DNA of 6,711 nucleotides from Pseudomonadota bacterium. GTDB lineage: Bacteria > Myxococcota_A > Bradymonadia > UBA4248. A model generated the notes under the pieces. The model saw only the letters and a program-made list of their open reading frames with translations. It was not told the origin of the DNA and did no database searches. How positions within the stretch are numbered: the stretch's first letter is position 1; every line of letters begins with the position of its first letter. Position numbers and translations under genes: made by a program. The DNA is taken from NCBI GenBank assembly GCA_009786045.1, contig WQTY01000118.1, positions 1 through 6,711 on the forward strand. Direction: 5' to 3'. Positions 5,694 through 6,711 of this stretch are shown here, one piece after another.

Positions 5694-6711
5694 CTAATCT
5701 TCTGCATAAACCTCGTATTGCTCATGATGAAACTGCGTATTGGCCCGGATCTCAATCTGACGGCGATACTTTGCTTCCAAAGCCTCAATCGCGCCACGTT
5801 CCTCATCAAACAGCAAATGCGCCACATCCGAGTGTGCCACCACGACCATGCGCTTGCTGCGCGTTACCCCAGCCTCCCTGACGATTTCGCGCAAAACCTC
5901 ATACGCCACACTCTGGCGGCTGCGCAAATACCCTTTCCCTTCACAGTAAAAACAAGGCTCGCATAAGCTCTGTATCAAACTCTCGCGTACACGCTTTCGC
6001 GTCATCTCCACCAGGCCAAATTCGCTGATCTTCAAAATGTTCGTCTTTGCCTTGTCGTGCGAAAGGACCTCTTCCAGTGCCGCAAAAACCTTCTCGCGAT
6101 TCGACACCCGCTCCATATCGATGAAATCAATGATGACAAGGCCGCCCACATTGCGAACCCGCAATTGGTAGGCAATCTCACGAACCGCCTCAAGGTTGAT
6201 CTGTACGATGGTATCCTCCAGCGTGTGCTGGCCAACGAACTTTCCGGTATTGACATCAATGGCCGTCAGTGCTTCCGCCGTATCAATCATCAAATATCCG
6301 CCGCTTCGCAGCCAGACACGGCGCGCCAGCGCCCGCGATATCTCGATCTCAATCCCAAACGCATCAAATACCGGCTCAAACCCCTGATACAGCCTGACGC
6401 TCTGCGCGTGCTTGGGCATGAACTTCTGCACAAAATCACACACCCGCCCATACTGCACCGAATCGTCAACGACAACCTCCGATACATCTTCCGTCAGCAA
6501 ATCACGCACCGCTCGCAGGGGCAAGTCCAGCTCTTCGTACAAAAGTGCCGGCGCCCTGACCGTCTCGAAATCGCGAAGGATGTCGCGCCAAAGACTCGTC
6601 AAATACCCAAAATCCTCATCAATCTGCGGCTCCGTCGCCCCCTCCGACGCCGTCCTGACGATGATCCCCGTGCCCGCCTGACGACGCTCGCTTATCAACT
6701 CGCGAAGACGC
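5694..6711 (-). CDS. rng: Ribonuclease E/G family endoribonuclease (5' part beyond window)
   Basis: The 3' part of an RNase E/G gene: the frame is open to the right edge and ends at TAG (5694-5696). Counting from the Leu codon at 6698, the product shows the start of the DNase I-like part ('GIIVRTASEGA', 10-21), the catalytic Asp148 in 'AIDVNTG', Asp191 and Asp194 in 'VIIDFIDMERV', and the zinc-link Cys pair C249-x2-C252 in 'CFYCEGKG', with an extra Cys246. In this family the two Asp sites bind the Mg ion that cleaves single-stranded RNA in rRNA maturation and mRNA turnover, and the zinc link joins monomers into dimers. About 80 residues follow the zinc link and there is no long disordered scaffold, so it is RNase G-like in size. 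The S1 RNA-binding domain and the true start lie beyond 6711. The TTG at 6698 is an internal Leu, not a start. The enzyme is cytoplasmic. Confidence 0.95.
   Translation of the reverse strand, partial: RLRELISERRQAGTGIIVRTASEGATEPQIDEDFGYLTSLWRDILRDFETVRAPALLYEELDLPLRAVRDLLTEDVSEVVVDDSVQYGRVCDFVQKFMPKHAQSVRLYQGFEPVFDAFGIEIEISRALARRVWLRSGGYLMIDTAEALTAIDVNTGKFVGQHTLEDTIVQINLEAVREIAYQLRVRNVGGLVIIDFIDMERVSNREKVFAALEEVLSHDKAKTNILKISEFGLVEMTRKRVRESLIQSLCEPCFYCEGKGYLRSRQSVAYEVLREIVREAGVTRSKRMVVVAHSDVAHLLFDEERGAIEALEAKYRRQIEIRANTQFHHEQYEVYAED

Noticed and set aside
6696..6698. TTG at 6698 as the start of the RNase gene
   Set aside because: In-frame codons continue to the window edge and the family needs about 150 further N-terminal residues, including the S1 domain.

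Overview
The window looks like chromosomal DNA of a Gram-negative bacterium, most likely a deltaproteobacterium-type lineage (Myxococcota, Bradymonadia or a relative). The evidence is a signal peptide with a lipobox, an eight-stranded outer-membrane barrel ending in Phe, the 'LCEPCFYCEGKG' zinc-link style of RNase E/G, and a large membrane kinase of a type I associate with these groups. This placement is inference from protein style, not a search result.

Layout. Positions 1-128 hold the 3' end of a plus-strand gene for a Cys-rich protein, closed by a strong intrinsic terminator at 148-175. The rest is minus strand. Read in the direction of transcription it holds the 3' two thirds of an RNase E/G gene (6711 down to 5694), a 68-bp gap, a large single-pass membrane protein with an N-terminal zinc ribbon and a C-terminal FAM20/four-jointed-like kinase domain (5625-3085), a lipoprotein with an EF-hand-like calcium loop (3074-1791), and an outer-membrane protein with a TPR-like periplasmic domain and an eight-stranded barrel (1794-286). 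Between the two convergent units lie two strong hairpins (239-284) that resemble a 3'-end element or dispersed repeat.

The last three genes are very tightly packed. The kinase stop codon overlaps the Shine-Dalgarno of the lipoprotein gene, and the lipoprotein stop overlaps the OMP start (ATGA). Their predicted locations run cytoplasm, inner membrane, periplasm, outer membrane. I infer an envelope-spanning module in which a zinc-ribbon cytoplasmic region is linked through one membrane helix to a periplasm-facing secretory-type kinase, served by a lipoprotein and an outer-membrane barrel. I know of no named system with this composition, and it is the main point of interest. The RNase gene is a housekeeping RNA-processing enzyme and may be only a chance neighbour.
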